The position numbers and the translations under genes are program-made. Below are positions 36,128-44,825 of a DNA stretch of 64,000 bases, piece after piece (position 1 is the stretch's first letter; each line of letters starts with the position of its first letter). The notes under the pieces were generated by a model. That model searched no databases. It saw only the letters and a list, made by a program, of their open reading frames with translations, and was not told the DNA's origin. The stretch covers positions 186,001 to 250,000 of the forward strand of contig NZ_LQIW01000050.1 of the NCBI RefSeq assembly GCF_001500025.1. The letters are read 5' to 3'. The DNA is from Mycobacterium sp. IS-1590. Lineage in GTDB: Bacteria; Actinomycetota; Actinomycetes; Mycobacteriales; Mycobacteriaceae.

Positions 36128-37732
36128 ATGCGTCGCTTCGACTACATCATCGCGGGCGCCGGCTCGGCCGGGTGCGTACTGGCGAATCGGCTGTCCGCCG
36201 ACCCTGCGACAACGGTGCTGCTCGTCGAGGCCGGCGGTCCCGACCGGCATCCGATGCTCCACGTGCCCAAGGGCTCGGGCGTGCTGTTCGAGAACGAGAA
36301 ATATGTCTGGCGCTATGCCACGACGCCGTTCGGGCCGCGACGACGTCCCGAATTCTGGACGCGTGGAAGGGTGATCGGCGGTTCGAGTTCGATCAACGGC
36401 ATGGTCTACAACCGTGGTAACCGGGCCGACTACGACGAGCTGGAGCGGCTGGGCAACAAGGGGTGGGGCTGGGACGAGATCCTGCCCATCTTCAAAGCCA
36501 TGGAGGACAACGCGTTCGGCGCCTCGCCGACCCGGGGCGCGGGCGGACCGCTGCACATCTCGGTGGCGGCCGAGCAGGACATCGTCAGCCAGGAAATGGT
36601 TCAGGCCGGCGCCAACGCCGGGCTTCGTCCGCTCGACGACATCAACGAGAGCGACGAGCCCCGCATCGGCTTCACGCCGGCCACGATCCGCAGGGGGCGC
36701 CGGGTGAGCGCGGCCGACGCCTTCCTCCGGCCGGCGATGCGACGGCCGAACCTCACCGTTCTCACGCGGGCAGAGGTGTGCCGCGTCGTCATCGAGAACG
36801 AGCGCGCCACAGGCATAACCGTTCGAATGCCCAACGGCGCGCGGTCCGAGTTCCAGGCCAACTGCGAGACGATCCTCGCCCTCGGCAGCATGGGCAGCCC
36901 GAAACTGCTGCAGCTGTCGGGCATCGGACCGCGCGAGGTACTCGACCGCGCCGGGGTCCAGGTGCTGCTCGAACGCGCGAACGTGGGCAGGCGGATGCGC
37001 GAACACCGTTGCTTCGCGCTGAAGTATCGGCTCAACGCCGAGCTCGGATACAACCGGCAGCTGTCCAGCCGGGCCGGGCAGGCCAGAAGCGCCGCGCGCT
37101 ATCTGGCCAGGCGCCGGGGCTCGCTGGCGACGCCGACCTTCGATGTGTTGGCGTTCATGAAGACCGCACCGGACATGCCGCGGGTCGACGGACAACTTCT
37201 GTTGGGGCCCTTCACTATTCCGGCCTACAACGACGGTGAGCCGGTGGCCCTCGAGCGTGACCCCGGGGTGTCCTGCCTGGGCTTCACCCTGCGGCCCACC
37301 TCGGAGGGCAGCGTCGCGATCACCGGCGCGGATCCGGCGGCGCCGCTGCTGCTCGACCCGAGTTACCTCACCAGCGACCACGACCGCAGCACCACCGCGA
37401 ACCTTTTGCGCCGGGCAAGGGAGTTGTTCGAGCAGTCACCGATCGCCGAGCACATCGACCACGAGACCTTCCCTGGACCGCAGGCGCAGAGTGACGACGA
37501 ACTCGTCGACGCGGCGCTCGACGGCGGCTACTGCGGATACCACGCCATCGGCAGCTGCGCCATGGGCCCCAGCGACGACGACATCGTCGACGATCGGTTG
37601 CGGGTGCGGGGCCTCGAGGACCTGCGTATCGTCGACTGCTCGGCGATGCCGATCATGTTGGCCGGCAACCTGAACGGGCCGGTGATGGCCATGGCCGCCC
37701 GCGCCGCGCAGTTCATCGTCGAGGACCGCTGA
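36128..37732 (+). CDS. GMC-family FAD oxidoreductase
   Basis: A 534-residue glucose-methanol-choline oxidoreductase. FAD-binding GAGSAGCVLANRLS lies at residue 10, the ADP-binding Glu at VLLVEAG, the GMC signature 1 at RGRVIGGSSSINGMVYNRG, signature 2 at GSMGSPKLLQLSGIG, and the catalytic His in GYHAIGSCAMG with the last motif AGNLNGPVMAMA. Such enzymes oxidise primary alcohols, choline-like or sterol/terpene alcohols; the substrate is not readable. It converges with the acyl-CoA dehydrogenase/DUF2236 operon. Not part of the M. tuberculosis Rv1644-Rv1645c interval, so likely an accessory gain. Confidence 0.9.
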   Translation: MRRFDYIIAGAGSAGCVLANRLSADPATTVLLVEAGGPDRHPMLHVPKGSGVLFENEKYVWRYATTPFGPRRRPEFWTRGRVIGGSSSINGMVYNRGNRADYDELERLGNKGWGWDEILPIFKAMEDNAFGASPTRGAGGPLHISVAAEQDIVSQEMVQAGANAGLRPLDDINESDEPRIGFTPATIRRGRRVSAADAFLRPAMRRPNLTVLTRAEVCRVVIENERATGITVRMPNGARSEFQANCETILALGSMGSPKLLQLSGIGPREVLDRAGVQVLLERANVGRRMREHRCFALKYRLNAELGYNRQLSSRAGQARSAARYLARRRGSLATPTFDVLAFMKTAPDMPRVDGQLLLGPFTIPAYNDGEPVALERDPGVSCLGFTLRPTSEGSVAITGADPAAPLLLDPSYLTSDHDRSTTANLLRRARELFEQSPIAEHIDHETFPGPQAQSDDELVDAALDGGYCGYHAIGSCAMGPSDDDIVDDRLRVRGLEDLRIVDCSAMPIMLAGNLNGPVMAMAARAAQFIVEDR

Positions 37733-37736
37733 GGCG

Positions 37737-38978
37737 TCAGGAGCTGAGCAGACCCCGCGCCACGTGGGTGATCTGCACCTCGTTACTGCCGGCGTAGATC
37801 ATCAGCGACTTGGCGTCGCGCGCCAGCTGTTCGACGCGGTATTCGGTCATGTAACCGTTGCCGCCGAACAACTGCACCGCGTCCATCGCGACGTCGGTTG
37901 CCGCCTGCGAGCAGTACCACTTGATCGCCGACGCCTCCGGCAGCGAGATCGGCACACCGGTCTGCGCTGCCTCGATCACGCGAAACAGAATGTTGCGCAC
38001 GTTCATCCGCGCCACCGCCATGTTCGCGAGCTTGAGCTGGATCAGCTGGAACTGTCCGATCTCCTGGCCCCACAGGGTGCGGCTCTTGGCGTAGTCGACA
38101 CACAGCCGCAGGCACTCCTCGATCACGCCCAACGACATCGCTGCGACACCGATACGTTCGGCGCTGAAGTTCGACCGCGCGCTGGAGCGACCATCGGAAC
38201 TGGCTCCGTCCCCTTCGGTTTCGCCGAGCAACCGGTCCCGGCCCAGCCGCACGTTGTTGAAGAACAACTCACCGGTGCGCGAGCTGTGAATCCCCATCTT
38301 GCGGAACGGTTTCGACTGCACGAAACCCTCCATACCGCGGTCGAGAACGAAGGTCAGCACCTTGCGGTCGCGCTTGTCGACGCTGGGGTCCCCCTCGTCG
38401 AGCTTTGCGTAGACCACGACGACGTCGGCGTCGGGGCCATTGGTGATGAAGGTCTTCTGCCCGTTGAGGATGTAGTCGTCTCCATCACGTACGACATAGG
38501 ACTTCATGCCGCCGAACGCATCGGACCCCGAGTCGGGCTCGGTGATCGCCCATGCGCCGACCTTGTCGTAGGTGACCAGATCGGGCAGCCAGCGCTCCTG
38601 CTGGGCCAGCGTGCCGCGGCTCATGATCGTCGGTACCGTCAGCCCGAGGCTGACCCCCATGCCGGTGACGACGCCCATCGACACCCGGCACAGCTCGCTG
38701 ACCACGACGAACCCCATGCCGCCGGAACCCTCGCCGAACATGCCGCCGCCCGACGATTTCTCCGCCGAGCCGCCGCCGTCGCGCAGCCGGGCCAGACGCT
38801 TGTTCAGCGACTCGCGCGCCATGTCGGCGATGCCGAACGTCGCGAACAGCTTGCGGACGATGGGGTAGGGCTCCATCTCGCCGCTTTCCAGCGCGTCGAC
38901 ATGCGGGCGGATTTCCTTGTCGACGAACTCGCGGACGGCATCGCGCACGGCGAGATCGACATCAGACCAATCGAGCAT
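37737..38978 (-). CDS. Acyl-CoA dehydrogenase
   Basis: A 413-residue acyl-CoA dehydrogenase. The flavin/substrate signature WAITEPDSGSDAFGGM, the LNGQKTFITNG loop, the helical C-terminal domain (SRTLWGQEIGQFQLIQLKLA), and the signature 2 region DAVQLFGGNGYMTEYRVEQL; the usual catalytic Glu position is in the MIYAGSNEVQ tail (Glu in GSNEVQ). A Gly/Ser-rich insertion (GGGSAEKSSGGGMFGEGSGG) interrupts the N-terminal domain, which is unusual. ATG 38978 follows GAGGG and starts 5 nt after the stop of the DUF2236 gene, so both are one transcript. FAD-dependent alpha-beta oxidation of an unknown acyl-CoA. Confidence 0.92.
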   Translation of the reverse strand: MLDWSDVDLAVRDAVREFVDKEIRPHVDALESGEMEPYPIVRKLFATFGIADMARESLNKRLARLRDGGGSAEKSSGGGMFGEGSGGMGFVVVSELCRVSMGVVTGMGVSLGLTVPTIMSRGTLAQQERWLPDLVTYDKVGAWAITEPDSGSDAFGGMKSYVVRDGDDYILNGQKTFITNGPDADVVVVYAKLDEGDPSVDKRDRKVLTFVLDRGMEGFVQSKPFRKMGIHSSRTGELFFNNVRLGRDRLLGETEGDGASSDGRSSARSNFSAERIGVAAMSLGVIEECLRLCVDYAKSRTLWGQEIGQFQLIQLKLANMAVARMNVRNILFRVIEAAQTGVPISLPEASAIKWYCSQAATDVAMDAVQLFGGNGYMTEYRVEQLARDAKSLMIYAGSNEVQITHVARGLLSS

Positions 38979-38983
38979 GCCCT

Positions 38984-39997
38984 CTAGGCTGCCTTATGGC
39001 GTCCGCGGGCCGGACGCAGCCCCGCCAAAGAGAACGTCGTGTGCACCAGGGAACCCGCCCGGTCGAGCAGCGACTTGCGCGGCGGGACGTAGTGCATCGG
39101 CAGGCCGCGCCGGTCGCTCGGGGGAGCCATGAACGCCGGCGCCTCTACCAGTGGAGCATCGGCGGGCAGGCGGCCCTGCGCACGCCGGTAAGCCGTCAAA
39201 GCCCGTGGATGCAAACGAATTTCGTCGGGCACCGCCACGAACGCGAACTCCACGAGCTTGCCGAACAGGCGCAGCAGCACTTCGTCGCCCGGCGTCCAAC
39301 GCATGTTGGCCTTCTCGCGAAGGGCGTCGTCGAAAACGCCTGCCGCGATCCAGCGCTGCGCACCGACCATCGGCTTGAACAGTTGATCCCACAGCCCGGT
39401 GGGCATCAGCACGAACCACGGCTTGGGGATCCGGATCGAAAAGATGTCGAGAGTGGCGCGGTTGATCTCGAGCTCCTCGCGGCATTTGCGGTCCCAGTAC
39501 TCGCAGAACTGCTCCCAGCTCTGCGGCACCGGCCGCATGCTCATGCCGTACATCCGGTACCACTGCACGTGCTCGTCGAACAGCTGGCGCTTCTCGGCTT
39601 CGGTCAGTCCGCCGCAGAAGTACTCGGCCGTCTTGATGATCAGCATGAAGAACGTGGCGTGTGCCCAGTAGAACGTCTCGGGGTTCAGCGCGTGGTAGCG
39701 CCGGCCCTCGCCGTCCACACCCTTGATCGTGGTGTGGTAGCTCTTGATCTGCTCACCGGTCTGCGGTGCCCGTTCGCCGTCGTAGACCACACCCATGATC
39801 GGGTACACCGAACGGGCGACGCGCTGCAGCGGTTCGCGCAGCAGGATCGAATGGTCCTCCACGCCCGCGCCGAGTTCTGGATACATGTTCTGGACGGCGC
39901 CGATCCACACACCCAGCAGGCCGGTCCGCAGATCGCCGAAGTACTTCCACGTCAACGAGTCGGGGCCCAGGGGATGGTCGGGTGTGCTCACGGTCAT
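38984..39997 (-). CDS. DUF2236 (MpaB/latex-clearing-like) oxygenase, Rv1645c type
   Basis: A 337-residue DUF2236 protein, the family of heme-containing Lcp rubber oxygenases and fungal MpaB. Conserved parts: VARSVYPIMGVVYDGERAPQ, then GRRYHALNPETFYWAHATFF with conserved His residues, and a helical C-terminal half. Biochemical role in mycobacteria is unknown; the family usually cleaves or oxidises lipophilic polyisoprenoids. The position matches M. tuberculosis Rv1645c. ATG 39997 follows GAGGA; a promoter with an embedded operator lies upstream. It is the first gene of an operon with the acyl-CoA dehydrogenase, suggesting a lipid pathway. Confidence 0.85.
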   Translation of the reverse strand: MTVSTPDHPLGPDSLTWKYFGDLRTGLLGVWIGAVQNMYPELGAGVEDHSILLREPLQRVARSVYPIMGVVYDGERAPQTGEQIKSYHTTIKGVDGEGRRYHALNPETFYWAHATFFMLIIKTAEYFCGGLTEAEKRQLFDEHVQWYRMYGMSMRPVPQSWEQFCEYWDRKCREELEINRATLDIFSIRIPKPWFVLMPTGLWDQLFKPMVGAQRWIAAGVFDDALREKANMRWTPGDEVLLRLFGKLVEFAFVAVPDEIRLHPRALTAYRRAQGRLPADAPLVEAPAFMAPPSDRRGLPMHYVPPRKSLLDRAGSLVHTTFSLAGLRPARGRHKAA

Positions 39998-40028
39998 CTG
40001 ATTCCTCGCTGAATCGGCGTCAAGCTAA

Positions 40029-40057
40029 ACGATAATGTTGACAACTACCGTTGTCTA
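40029..40057 (-). promoter_or_regulatory. Promoter with embedded palindromic operator for the DUF2236 operon
   Basis: On the minus strand TAGACA (-35, 40052-40057) and TATCGT (-10, 40029-40034) are 17 bp apart. The spacer carries the perfect inverted repeat GACAAC-TACC-GTTGTC (40040-40055 on the plus strand), a TetR-size site placed to block polymerase. The regulator gene is not adjacent. The rest of the gap 40058-40272 shows no gene or repeat that I can support. Confidence 0.5.
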
Positions 40058-40272
40058 CGACCCGAGACGGTGTCGCAACGCAGTGTTACCGACGCTCCAC
40101 CAGCCGAACATAGCCGCGTAACCAGCAAATGCACTGTCAAACCGCCGGGGGCGGTGATGAGAACGACTGGAGTGCACGTAGACGCCTCACACCAGCAACT
40201 CGGAGCGGCGGGCTTCGTAAAACGGAGGCCAATTTCGCAAACGGTCGATTGCCGCGCCTGAAGACGGCCGCT

Positions 40273-40278
40273 TAGGCT
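40273..40278 (+). promoter_or_regulatory. Leaderless-type -10 box (TAGGCT) for the Rv1647-type cyclase
   Basis: TAGGCT ends 6 nt before GTG 40285; no Shine-Dalgarno sequence is seen. Confidence 0.45.
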
Positions 40279-40284
40279 CGAACC

Positions 40285-41157
40285 GTGAATGTCGAGTCGT
40301 TCGATGAGCGATCCGGCAGCAGCGGCGAAGCGCTTCGCCGCACGTGGCTGCAGAACCCCAACCACAGCCCGGGGGTCATCGCCTTCCTGCGTCGAACGAG
40401 GCGTGCGCTGCCCGGGGATCCGGAGTTCGGGGATCCGCTGTCGGCCGACGGCGACGGTGGACCGCGGGCGGCTGCGCGCGCTGCTGACCGCCTGCTGCGG
40501 CGGGATGCCGCGACACGGGAGGTCAGCCTGGGCGCGCTGCAGGTGTGGCAAGCCGTCACCGAACGCATGTCGGGAAAACCCGCCAACCGTGAAGCGACGC
40601 TCGTCTTCACCGACCTCGTCGGCTTTTCGGCGTGGTCGTTGAGCGCCGGGGACGAGGCCACCCTGCGGTTGCTGCGTCAGGTGTCGCAGGTCGTCGAGCC
40701 CCCGCTACTGGAGGCGGGTGGACACATCGTCAAGCGCATGGGCGACGGCCTCATGGCGGTTTTCCGGGACCCGACGACCGCGCTGCGGGCCGTGATCGCC
40801 GCACGCGAAGGGGTGAAAAGCGTGAGTGTCGAGGGCTTTACGCCGCGGATGCGGGTGGGCGTCCATACGGGCCGTCCACTGCGCATCGGATCGGACTGGC
40901 TGGGCGTCGACGTCAACATCGCGGCGCGGGTGATGAGTCGCGCGACCCACGGCGAGCTCGTGGTCTCGCAGAGCACACTGGACCGCATCCCGGCCGAGGA
41001 GTTCGATTCGCTCGGTGTCGAGGCCAAACGCGTCCGACGGCAGCTCTTCGCGCCCAAACAGGACGGTGTGCCGGCCGATTTCGTCATGTATCGACTGAAG
41101 ACGCTCCCGCAACCGCGGGGCGCCGGAGGCGACGAGGAGCGGCCGGCGGCGGAGTAG
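40285..41157 (+). CDS. Class III adenylyl cyclase (Rv1647 type)
   Basis: A 290-residue soluble protein with an N-terminal helical region (~100 aa) and a complete class III catalytic domain. Metal ligands D110 (LVFTDLVGFS) and D154 (KRMGDGLMAVF), purine-selecting K150 and D209, and the transition-state pair N211/R215 (GVDVNIAARVM) are all present, so it should form cAMP from ATP as a homodimer. The gene order (DUF2236, cyclase, pheS) matches Rv1645c-Rv1647-Rv1649. GTG 40285 is supported by the promoter box 6 nt upstream. In contrast to the large cyclase-ATPase at 12553, no catalytic residue is lost. Confidence 0.93.
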   Translation: MNVESFDERSGSSGEALRRTWLQNPNHSPGVIAFLRRTRRALPGDPEFGDPLSADGDGGPRAAARAADRLLRRDAATREVSLGALQVWQAVTERMSGKPANREATLVFTDLVGFSAWSLSAGDEATLRLLRQVSQVVEPPLLEAGGHIVKRMGDGLMAVFRDPTTALRAVIAAREGVKSVSVEGFTPRMRVGVHTGRPLRIGSDWLGVDVNIAARVMSRATHGELVVSQSTLDRIPAEEFDSLGVEAKRVRRQLFAPKQDGVPADFVMYRLKTLPQPRGAGGDEERPAAE

Positions 41158-41219
41158 CCGGCGGCTTCCGCGGTGATCGGCGCGCCTTATGGGCGTTCGA
41201 GGGCCAGCGGCCCATCGCC

Positions 41220-41225
41220 TATGAT
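41220..41225 (+). promoter_or_regulatory. Leaderless-type -10 box (TATGAT) for pheST
   Basis: TATGAT ends 6 nt before GTG 41232, the same sequence and spacing as at 22117. No T-box or Phe-rich leader peptide is present. Confidence 0.5.
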
Positions 41226-41231
41226 CGCCGG

Positions 41232-42275
41232 GTGGCTGATCGGCCCGCAGACCTGTCCGAAGAAGCGCTGACCGAGGCTGTCAGCGCCGCTCGGCGTGCC
41301 TTCGAGGCGGCCGCCGATCTCGATGCGCTCGCGCGTGCGAAAACCGAGCATCTCGGCGACCGGTCTCCGATCGCGTTGGCGCGCCAGTCGCTTGGGTCGC
41401 TGGCCAAAGCGGATCGGGCCGACGCGGGTAAACGGGTCAACGTCGCCCGCACCGAGGTGCAGAACGGGTACGACGAGCGGTTGGCGGCCCTGCGGGCAGA
41501 GCGGGATGCCGCGGTGCTGGTGGCCGAGCGTATCGACGTGACGCTGCCGTCGACCCGGCGACCGATCGGCGCCCGGCACCCGATCACGATCCTGGGCGAG
41601 CGCATCGCCGACACGTTCGTCGCGATGGGCTGGGAACTGGCCGAGGGACCCGAGGTCGAAACCGAGCAGTTCAACTTCGATGCGCTGAACTTCGCTCCCG
41701 ACCATCCGGCGCGCAGCGAGCAGGACACGTTCCACATCGCCCCTGAGGGGTCGCGGCAGGTGTTGCGCACGCACACCTCGCCGGTGCAGATCCGCACGCT
41801 GCTGGAACGCCAGCCGCCGGTTTACATCGTCTCGATCGGGCGCACTTTCCGCACCGACGAACTCGACGCCACCCACACCCCCGTCTTCCATCAGGTCGAA
41901 GGGCTCGCGGTGGACAAGGGGCTGACGATGGCGCACCTGCGCGGCACGCTGGACGCGTTCGCCCGCTCCGAGTTCGGCCCTGCCGCCCGCACCCGGTTCC
42001 GTCCGCATTTCTTTCCGTTCACCGAGCCGTCGGCCGAGGTCGACATCTGGTTCGAGAACAAGAAGGGCGGAGCCGGCTGGGTGGAATGGGGCGGCTGCGG
42101 CATGGTCAATCCGAACGTGCTGCGCGCCTGCGGAATCGACCCTGACGTCTACTCCGGTTTCGCCTTCGGTATGGGCCTGGAGCGAACCCTGCAGTTCCGC
42201 AATGGAATTCCGGACATGCGCGACATGGTCGAAGGCGACGTGCGGTTCTCCCTGCCGTTCGGGGTAGGGGCCTGA
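41232..42275 (+). CDS. pheS: Phenylalanyl-tRNA synthetase alpha subunit
   Basis: The catalytic alpha subunit of the alpha2-beta2 PheRS that charges tRNA-Phe, 347 residues. The N-terminal coiled-coil arm that binds tRNA is residues ~1-100; class II motif 1 is at ILGERIADTFVAMGWELAEG, motif 2 at GRTFRTDELDATHTPVFHQV and motif 3 at GFAFGMGLERTLQFRNGIPD. GTG 41232 is supported by the promoter box and the family start (M)ADRPADLSEEAL. The stop overlaps the pheT ATG as TGATG. Confidence 0.97.
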   Translation: MADRPADLSEEALTEAVSAARRAFEAAADLDALARAKTEHLGDRSPIALARQSLGSLAKADRADAGKRVNVARTEVQNGYDERLAALRAERDAAVLVAERIDVTLPSTRRPIGARHPITILGERIADTFVAMGWELAEGPEVETEQFNFDALNFAPDHPARSEQDTFHIAPEGSRQVLRTHTSPVQIRTLLERQPPVYIVSIGRTFRTDELDATHTPVFHQVEGLAVDKGLTMAHLRGTLDAFARSEFGPAARTRFRPHFFPFTEPSAEVDIWFENKKGGAGWVEWGGCGMVNPNVLRACGIDPDVYSGFAFGMGLERTLQFRNGIPDMRDMVEGDVRFSLPFGVGA

Positions 42276-44776
42276 TGCGGCTGCCGTACAGCTGGCTGCG
42301 CGACGTCGTGCGGGCCGGCGCGCCGGGTTGGGACGTGAGCGCTGCCGACCTCGAAGAGACGCTGATCCGCATCGGCCACGAGGTCGAGGAGGTCATCCCG
42401 GTCGGCCCCGTCACGGGCCCGCTGACGGTGGGGCGGGTGGCCGCCATCGAGGAGCTCACCGGGTTCAAGAAGCCGATCCGCGCCGTCAAAGTGGACGTGG
42501 GGGAGGCCGAGCCACGCGATATCGTGTGCGGCGCAACCAACTTCGCCGTCGGCGACCTGGTCGTGACGGCGCTGCCCGGAACGGTGCTGCCCGGCGACTT
42601 CACGATCGCCAGCCGCAAGACCTACGGCCGGATCTCCGACGGGATGATCTGCTCGACGGCCGAAATGAACCTCGGCACCGACCATTCGGGCATCCTCGTG
42701 CTGCCTGCCGGTACCGCCGAACCGGGCACCCCCGCCGCCGATGTCCTCGGCCTCGACGACGTCGTCTTTCACCTGGCCATCACACCGGACCGCGGCTACT
42801 GCCTGTCGGTGCGAGGTCTGGCCCGCGAGATCGCGACCGCCTACGACCTCACCTACGTCGATCCTGCCGACGTGGCCCCGCTGCCGGCCCAGGGCGAGGC
42901 GCTGCCGGTGTCGATCGATCCGGGCACCGGTGTACAGCGGTTCGGACTGCGCCCGGTCAGCGGCATCGACCCCGCCGCCGTCTCGCCGTGGTGGCTGCAG
43001 CGACGGCTGCTGCTGTCCGGAATCCGGGCCATCTCGCCCGCGGTGGACGTCACCAACTACGTGATGCTCGAACTCGGACACCCGATGCACGCCCACGACC
43101 GCAGCCTGATCACCGGCGGCTTCCAGGTGCGGTTTGCCGAACCGGGGGAGACCGTGGTCACCCTCGACGACGTGCAACGCCGCCTCGACCCGGGCGATGT
43201 GCTGATCGTCGACGACGTCGCTACCGCCGCGATCGGCGGTGTGATGGGTGCGGGCACCACCGAGGTGCGCGATACCACCACCGACGTCCTCCTCGAGGCC
43301 GCCGTGTGGGATCCGGCCGCCGTCTCGCGCACGCAGCGGCGGCTGCGTCTGTACAGCGAGGCGGGACGGCGCTACGAGCGCAGCGTCGATCCGGCGATCT
43401 CGGTCGCCGCCCTGGACCGCTGCGCCACGCTGCTCGCCGAGATCACCAACGGCACGGTCGAACCCACGTTGACCGACTGGCGCGGCGAGCCACCCAGAGA
43501 CGACTGGTCGCCACCGCCGGTGACGATGGCGACCGACCTGCCCGACCGCACCGCCGGTGTCCGATACGCCCCGGGCACCGTGGAACGGCGGCTCACCCAG
43601 ATCGGCGCCCGGGTCGTCACCGCCGGCGATGGCACGCTCACCGTCACCCCGCCGAGTTGGCGTCCCGACCTGGGCCAGCCCGCCGACCTCGTCGAAGAGG
43701 TGCTGCGCCTCGAGGATCTGGAGACCATTCCGTCGGTGTTGCCGCTGGCCCCCGCCGGCCGCGGCCTGACCCCGGTGCAGAGACGCCGGCGTGCGATCGG
43801 CAAGTCGTTGGGGCTCAACGGGTATGTGGAGATCCTGCCCACCCCGTTCCTGCCCGCCGACGTGTTCGAGCAGTGGGGCCTGCCCGCCGACGACACCCGC
43901 CGGATGACGACCGCGGTGCTCAATCCGTTGGACTCCGACCGCCCGCAACTGGCCACCACATTGCTGCCGGGCCTACTGGAGGCATTGAGCCGCAACGTAT
44001 CTCGCGGAACCGTGGACGTCGGGTTGTTCGCCATCCAGCAGGTGGTCCAACCGACGCCGGACACCCGTTCCCCCGAGCGGATACCGACCGACCGCAGGCC
44101 CACCGACGACGAGATCGCCGCGCTGAACACGTCGCTGCCGCGACAGCCCCAACACGTCGGCGTGGTGGTGGCCGGGTTACGTGAGCCCGCCGGGCCGTGG
44201 GGCCCGGGTCGCGCGGTGCAACCCGGTGACGTGTTCGAGGCGGTGCAGGTGATCGCTCGCGCCGCGGGCGTCGAGCTGAGCCTGCGTGCCGCCCAGCACC
44301 TGCCGTGGCATCCGGGTCGCTGCGCCGAAGTGGTGCTGGGTGACCGCGACAGCGGTACCGTCGTCGGCCACGCCGGTGAACTGCACCCTGCGGTCGTGGA
44401 GCGGTCGGGTCTGCCCAAGCGCACCTGTGCTGTCGAACTGGACCTCGACGCCATACCCATCGTCGAGCGGCTTCCGGCCCCGAGGGTGTCGCCGTTTCCC
44501 GCGGTGTTCCAGGACATCAGCCTCGTCGTCGACGAGGAGGTGGCCGCGGCGGCCGTGGTCGACGCGGTCCGGGCCGGAGCGGGGCCGCTGCTGGAGGATG
44601 TGCGGTTGTTCGACGTCTACACCGGCCCGCAGGTCGGCGAGGGCCGCAAATCGCTGGCGTTCGCGCTGCGGTTCCGTGCCGCCGATCGCACCCTCACCGA
44701 GGACGAGGCCAGCGCAGCGCGGGAAGCGGCCGTGGCCGCCGCAGCGCAACGGGTCGGCGCCGAGCAACGCCGCTGA
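42275..44776 (+). CDS. pheT: Phenylalanyl-tRNA synthetase beta subunit
   Basis: The 833-residue beta subunit. Domains in order: an EMAP/OB tRNA-binding domain with the VDVGEAEPRDIVCGATNFAV stretch, B3/B4 editing domain that hydrolyses Tyr-tRNA-Phe (VTNYVMLELGHPMHAHDRSL), B5 DNA-binding-like fold, the inactive class II core (SLGLNGYVEILPTPF-like region near residue 510) and the C-terminal ferredoxin-fold anticodon-binding domain (FPAVFQDISLVVDEEV to the end). Translationally coupled to pheS. The stop is 47 nt before argC. Confidence 0.97.
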   Translation: MRLPYSWLRDVVRAGAPGWDVSAADLEETLIRIGHEVEEVIPVGPVTGPLTVGRVAAIEELTGFKKPIRAVKVDVGEAEPRDIVCGATNFAVGDLVVTALPGTVLPGDFTIASRKTYGRISDGMICSTAEMNLGTDHSGILVLPAGTAEPGTPAADVLGLDDVVFHLAITPDRGYCLSVRGLAREIATAYDLTYVDPADVAPLPAQGEALPVSIDPGTGVQRFGLRPVSGIDPAAVSPWWLQRRLLLSGIRAISPAVDVTNYVMLELGHPMHAHDRSLITGGFQVRFAEPGETVVTLDDVQRRLDPGDVLIVDDVATAAIGGVMGAGTTEVRDTTTDVLLEAAVWDPAAVSRTQRRLRLYSEAGRRYERSVDPAISVAALDRCATLLAEITNGTVEPTLTDWRGEPPRDDWSPPPVTMATDLPDRTAGVRYAPGTVERRLTQIGARVVTAGDGTLTVTPPSWRPDLGQPADLVEEVLRLEDLETIPSVLPLAPAGRGLTPVQRRRRAIGKSLGLNGYVEILPTPFLPADVFEQWGLPADDTRRMTTAVLNPLDSDRPQLATTLLPGLLEALSRNVSRGTVDVGLFAIQQVVQPTPDTRSPERIPTDRRPTDDEIAALNTSLPRQPQHVGVVVAGLREPAGPWGPGRAVQPGDVFEAVQVIARAAGVELSLRAAQHLPWHPGRCAEVVLGDRDSGTVVGHAGELHPAVVERSGLPKRTCAVELDLDAIPIVERLPAPRVSPFPAVFQDISLVVDEEVAAAAVVDAVRAGAGPLLEDVRLFDVYTGPQVGEGRKSLAFALRFRAADRTLTEDEASAAREAAVAAAAQRVGAEQRR

Positions 44777-44788
44777 TAGTAATGGATT

Positions 44789-44825
44789 TGCATGGCTATG
44801 CATAAACATGCAGAATTGCCTGCAT
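44789..44825 (+). promoter_or_regulatory. Tandem ArgR boxes in front of argC
   Basis: Two inverted repeats, TGCAT-GGCT-ATGCA (44789-44802) and ATGCAG-AATTGC-CTGCAT (44808-44825), have centres 21 bp apart, the E. coli ARG-box spacing of two 18-bp boxes with a 3-bp gap. The second runs into the argC ATG. The regulator argR is encoded in the same operon. Positioned to repress in the presence of arginine. Confidence 0.7.

Noticed and set aside
40070..40261. 63-codon open frame in the gap before the Rv1647-type cyclase
   Set aside because: No ribosome-binding site, atypical composition and no family resemblance; it also runs through the region next to the operator.
42149..43948. 599-codon open frame antisense to pheT
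   Set aside because: Shadow of pheT with Gly/Arg/His-rich translation.
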